DNA from: GCA-002282575 sp964606405
Lineage (GTDB): Bacteria > Pseudomonadota > Gammaproteobacteria > Thiomicrospirales > Thiomicrospiraceae
DNA length: 64,000 nucleotides
Reading direction: 5' to 3'
NCBI GenBank assembly: GCA_964606405.1
Contig: CAZSGH010000008.1
Coordinates: 8,138-72,137 of the forward strand
Position numbers and translations under genes: made by a program. Below, in pieces: positions 59,465-64,000 of this stretch. The first letter of the stretch is position 1. Each line of letters starts with the position of its first letter. The notes beneath the pieces were generated by a model. The model worked only from the letters and a program-made list of their open reading frames with translations, did no database searches and was not told the origin of the DNA.

Positions 59465-62400
59465 ATGATCCGCAACTCTGTTAAAACAGGTCAAACTTAC
59501 CGTAAGCCACGTACACATATCCTGCCATTGGTGCAGGCAATGTTGGGCTTGACTGCATTTTTTGGTACGGGTCATGCGCTGGCAGCAATAGCCAACGATG
59601 CGCTACCAACAGGCGGTGTTGTCACATCGGGTAGTGCTGCCTTTAATCAAACGGGCAATACCTTAACGGTTACACAAGGCTCAGATAAAGCCAGTATCAA
59701 TTGGCAACAGTTCAATATCGGTGATGCCGCCAAAGTTCAGTTCTTGCAACCCAGCAGCTCAAGTGTTGCGCTTAACCGTGTTGTTGGTGTCGATCCCTCA
59801 CAAATCTTGGGTACGCTCTCTGCCAATGGTAAAGTCTTCTTGGTTAACCCCAATGGCGTATTGTTCGGCGCGAATGCGCAAGTCGATGTCGGTGGTATCG
59901 TTGCAACGACACTGAATATTTCAGATGCCGACTTTAATGCAGGCAAGCTCACCTTTAGCGGTAATGGCACAGGCAATGTTACCAACCTAGGCGTCATTAA
60001 AACTGCCGATGGTGGTTATATTATTTTGGCTGCACCTCAGGCAGACAACCAAGGCACGATGACTGCTAATGGTGGTACGGTTGGTTTGGCAGCGGGTAGC
60101 ACGGTGACCTTATCGACCAATGCCGACGGGTTAATCAATCTTAAAGTTGATGCGGCAGCGTTAAATGCGCTTGCGAGCAACAGTGGCACGCTATCAGCGA
60201 ATGGCGGTAGTGCCGTGATGACAGCGAAAGGTATCGATGCGGCAGCCTTGGTTGTGAATAACACGGGTATTGTGCAGGCTCAGGGGTTAGTCAATCGTAA
60301 TGGTGTGATTCGCTTAGAAGGCGGCGATACAGGTATCGTCAGCAACAGCGGTACTGTCGATGCCAGCAGCACTGTTGGTAAGGGTGGCGATATTGTCGTC
60401 ACAGGTCAGAAAGTGGGCATGTTCGACAATGCGGTGGTGAGTGCTAATGGCGCAACAGGCGGCGGAACCATTCATATTGGTGGTAGTCAGCAAGGTGCAG
60501 GTCCATTGCCAAATAGCCAAGCGGTCTACATTGCGCCAACAGCACAAATTAAAGCCAACGCCACAACGCAAGGCGATGGCGGTAAGGTGATTGTCTATGC
60601 CGACAACAGCGCTAAAATCTACGGCAGCATTTCTGCTACAGGCGCAGGCACGGGTAAAGGTGGCTTTGTCGAAACCTCGGGTAAAAACTTCTTAGATGTG
60701 AACAATGCACCAACTGTCGGTAAGGGCGGTACATGGTTAATTGATCCGAACGATATTGAGATTGTTGCGGGTGGTGGTAACAGCAATATCACTGGTGCAA
60801 ATCCCTTCGATACGACAGATGATACAGCAGTATTGGGCGTTGATTTAATTACTGCGGCATTAGGTAACGGCGGAGCAGGTGGTGTTCAGGTTCTGGTGAC
60901 TACGGGAACTGCTGGTACTGATTCAGAGCAAGGAAATATCACGTTAAGTACGGCGTTAATTTATGGCGGTGCATCTGGTAGTGAGTTGGTGTTAAATGCC
61001 GCAAATAATATTATCTTGAACGCTTCTGTCACGACGACTAACGCGATGAGCTTGACGTTAAATGCAGCTCAAACCACGCCAGCAGGAACGATTCAGTTAA
61101 ATGATGGCACTATTTCCTTGGCAGGTGGCAGCTTGAATGCTAATGGTGCAACAGTGTTGGGCACGGATGTGTCAATTACAACCTCTGGTTCTGGACAGGT
61201 TGTATTTGGCGGTGTGGTGGATAGTGCTGCTGCGACGAACTATTCTCTATCAGTGAATGCTGGCACGGGTGTGATTTTATTTAGTGGTGCAGTGGGCGGA
61301 ACAGACAAGTTAAGCACAATCAGCTTAACCAGTTCGGATACACAAGTTGACCAAGGTGTGAGCACAACAGGCGCGCAGAACTACAATACCAATGCCGCAG
61401 GTAATTTGATTACGATTGGCGGTAACATGGTGGCTGACGATGGTCAGATTTCGGTTGGTAGTAATGCAACCGATGTGATTACCTTAACAAGTAACACAAC
61501 GTTAGATACATCAGCAGGTACAGCGCGCGCAGTAAATGTAACGGGTGTCGTTGATGGCTCAGTAGGTGGAGAAACGTTGACAATCAGTGCTAGCGGCGAA
61601 TCTACCCTGACAGGAACAATGGGTCAAAGTAAAGCGCTTGGTGGTGTTGGTGTGACCGCAAGCCAAATCAACCTAGCCGAGACAGCCATGACTGGTTCTG
61701 CTAGTGCTGCATTGACTTTCAGCGGTCCTGTGAAGTTGGTGGATAATGTTAGCATTACGAATGGTGCGGGTGGACAGGTTGTCTTTCAGGATGTAGTTGA
61801 TAGTGCATCAGGACAGAATAAATCGTTAAGCATTAACGCAGGCACAGGTGTTATTTTATTTAGTGGAGCAGTGGGCGGAACAGATAAGTTAAGCACAATC
61901 AGCTTAACCAGCTCGGACACACAAATTGACCAAGGCGTGAGCACAACAGGCGCGCAGAACTATAGCACGAATGCAGCAGGTAATGTGATTACGATTGGCG
62001 GCAACATGGTAGCTGACGATGGTCAGATTTCGATTGGTAGTAACGCAACCGATGTGATTACTTTAACAAGTAATACTGCTTTAGATACATCGACTGGTGC
62101 AGCTCGCGCTGTGAACGTAACAGGTATTGTTGATGGTTCGGTTGGCGGAGAAACTCTGACCATTAATGCGAGTGGGACATCTACGTTGACAGGTACAATG
62201 GGTCAAAGTCAAGCGCTTGGCGGTGTTAGTGTGACGGCAACACAAATCAACCTAGCTGAAACGGCGATGACAGGTTCTGCAGCGGCGCAGTTATCTTTTA
62301 GCGGTCCTGTGAAGTTGGTGGATAATGTCAGTATCACGAATGGTGCTGGTGGGCAGGTTGTATTTGGTGATGTAGTTGATAGTGCATCAGGACAAAATAA

Positions 62401-64000
62401 ATCGTTAAGTATTAACGCGGGAACAGGCGTTATTTTAATTAGCGGTGCAGTGGGTGGAACAGATAAGTTAAGCACAATCAGCTTAACCAGCTCGGACACA
62501 CAAATTGACCAAGGTGTGAGCACAACAGGCGCACAAAACTACAGCACGAATGCCGCAGGTAATGTGATTACGATTGGCGGCAACATGGTAGCTGATGATG
62601 GTCAGATTTCGGTCGGTAGTAATGCAACCGATGTGATTACCTTAACAAGTAATACAACGTTAAATACATCAGCTGGTGCGGCGCGTGCAGTAAATGTAAC
62701 GGGTATTGTGGATGGTCAGACAGCAGGTACTCAGTCTCTGACTATTAATGCGAGTGGTACGTCAAACTTGACGGGAACTTTGGGTCAGAGCCAAGCGTTA
62801 AGTACTTTGACTGTTACATCAACAAATACGTCTTTAGGCGGTGCGGTTGCGACAACAGGTAATCAGACGTATTCTGGAACAACATCAGTTAATGGCAGTT
62901 TAACAACAAGTGGTGGTGGTAATGTCTTATTCAATAATGCTGCCAGTATCGCTAATGGCGTAAGTATTATTACTGATGGTTCTGCTGATGGCAACATCAC
63001 CTTTACGGGGGCTGTAACTGCTGCTGGATCATTAAATTTAAATGCGGGAACTGCAAATATTTCTGCAATAAATGCCGCGAACGACTTCCAAGGTGCTGTC
63101 AGTTTAACTGGTGCGAGCGTTAGCTTGAAAGACGCGAATGCGTTAGACGTATTAGGAACCGTAACAGGCAACCTAACAACAGTCGCAGGCACAACAACGA
63201 ACTTTGGCACGACAAGTGTTGGCGGTAACTTAGGTGTTACAGGTTCAGGTGCAGTTACTCAGACAGCAGCAACAACCTTGGGCGTTACAGGCACCAGCGC
63301 GTTTGCAGTAGGCGCAGCTAACGACGTAACCTTAGCGAACACAGGCAACGACTTTGGTGGCGTGGTAACCATCACTAGCGCTAAAGATGTTAGCTTGAAA
63401 GACGCGAATGCGTTAGACGTATTAGGAACCGTAACAGGCAACCNNNNNNNNNNNNNNNNNNNNNNNNNNNNNNNNNNNNNNNNNNNNNNNNNNNNNNNNN
63501 NNNNNNNNNNNNNNNNNNNNNNNNNNNNNNNNNNNNNNNNNNNACAGTCGCAGGCACAACAACGAACTTTGGCACGACAAGTGTTGGCGGTAACTTAGAC
63601 GTAACAGGTTCAGGTGCAGTGGGTCAAACAGGTGCATTGGCAGTCACAGGCACAACAGGTATTACAGCGACAGGCAGTGATATTACGCTAGACAACGTCA
63701 GCAACGACTTTGGTGGTGCGGTTACAGCGTCAGGCGCGAATGTTACCCTTGTTGACACCAACGGCTTAACAGCAGCGATCAGCTCAACAGGCAACGGCTT
63801 ACTGACAGCAGGCGGCAACTTAGTTGCTAGCGGCAGCACAACAGGCAACTTAGGCACAACAACGACAGGCACAACCAGCTTTGGTGCAACAACTGTTGGC
63901 GGCAACCTAACAGTAGCCAGTGCCGGTGCAGTGGGTCAAACAGGTGCATTGGCAGTCACAGGCACAACAGGTATTACAGCGACAGGCAGTGATATTACGC
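59465..64000 (+). CDS. Filamentous-haemagglutinin-like two-partner-secretion adhesin (5' part)
   Basis: A very large secreted beta-helix adhesin that runs off the window. It has a long signal with an extended basic start (MIRNSVKTGQTYRKPRTH), the TPS (filamentous haemagglutinin N-terminal) domain with FNIGDAAKVQFLQPSS, VNPNGVLFGANAQVDVGGIVATT and GYIILAAP, then glycine-, asparagine- and threonine-rich repeats. GGTWLIDPNDIEIV marks the usual switch to the repetitive rod. A partner TpsB pore is not visible. A run of 100 N lies at 63444-63543; the frame before and after it differs, so the apparent stop at 63598 is an artefact. I therefore continue the gene to the window edge. Confidence 0.88.
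61193..62756 (+). repeat. 579-bp in-frame tandem repeats in the adhesin
   Basis: Repeats of 579 bases (193 codons) start at 61193, 61772 and 62351. Copies one and two are nearly complete and the third diverges after about 400 bases. Each encodes GQVVF(G/Q)(G/D)VVDS, NAGTGVIL, GGTDKLSTISLTSSDTQ and VSTTGAQN. Shorter repeats follow: SLKDANALDVLGTVTGN at about 63123 and 63393, and GAVGQTGALAVTGTTG at about 63618 and 63930. Confidence 0.9.
63444..63543. other. 100-base assembly gap (N run)
   Basis: The round length suggests a placeholder. The sequence before it (GTAACAGGCAACC) and after it (ACAGTCGCAGGC) match the repeat at about 63158-63190 on both sides of TAACA, so the true join may be short or contain extra repeat units. 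The real length should be 2 modulo 3 to keep the adhesin frame, which 100 is not. Confidence 0.95.

Noticed and set aside
59465..63598. Adhesin gene ending at 63598
   Set aside because: The stop appears only after the 100-N gap, where the frame shifts; the sequence beyond it is open in the frame expected for the repeat units.

Overview
The window looks like an ordinary chromosomal stretch of a Gram-negative proteobacterium, gamma- or closely related beta-class. SecB, LptM-LysA, TolC-type export, a cbb3 oxidase assembly factor (CcoS), YggX, RlmJ, QueF of the long type and the gene order rhodanese-grxC-secB-gpsA all fit. I cannot name the genus from sequence alone. Most genes are housekeeping. 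No rRNA, tRNA, CRISPR array or intact insertion sequence was seen.

Layout. 1-7.7 kb: xthA, a flavin reductase, ccoS, envelope proteins, a small-domain methyltransferase, rep helicase and a TerC/DUF475 membrane protein. 7.9-12.7 kb: a minus-strand operon of an AI-2E-type permease, a periplasmic binding protein and a GGDEF-EAL receptor. 12.7-18.9 kb: lptM-lysA, a HugZ-PilZ pair, an SCP2 protein, cysM and trmB; three ParB-type parS sites (two perfect, one degenerate) lie within 4.9 kb here, suggesting an origin-proximal position. 18.9-28.7 kb: mutY-yggX-(EAL-HDOD), rpmE2 and a secreted nuclease, hemE, rsuA, a CZB-GGDEF cyclase, rho, trxA and ychJ. 28.7-34.9 kb: a large GGDEF-EAL protein, queF, selO and rlmJ. 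34.9-38.9 kb is an accessory island: a DinJ-YafQ toxin-antitoxin pair between two fragments sharing the same short sequence, a cassette of unrecognised genes, and a frameshifted FitB/VapC toxin. 39-53.6 kb: mnmG, a nuclease coupled to uvrD, an NfeD-SPFH pair, gpmI, grxC, secB and gpsA. 53.7-64 kb is an export and adhesion region: a complete type I secretion operon (ABC protein, adaptor, TolC), a SPOR/TPR protein, and the N-terminal part of a very large repeat-rich two-partner-secretion adhesin that runs off the window and contains a 100-N assembly gap.

Two themes recur. First, cyclic-di-GMP signalling is dense: five proteins with GGDEF, EAL or PilZ domains. Second, a dispersed element of about 135-145 bp with terminal inverted repeats and nested hairpins occurs twelve times between genes (ten near full length, one half-copy, one degenerate). 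Its edges supply stop codons and the last CysM residues to some neighbours, and Shine-Dalgarno-like sequence to others. I consider this family the most unusual feature of the window.
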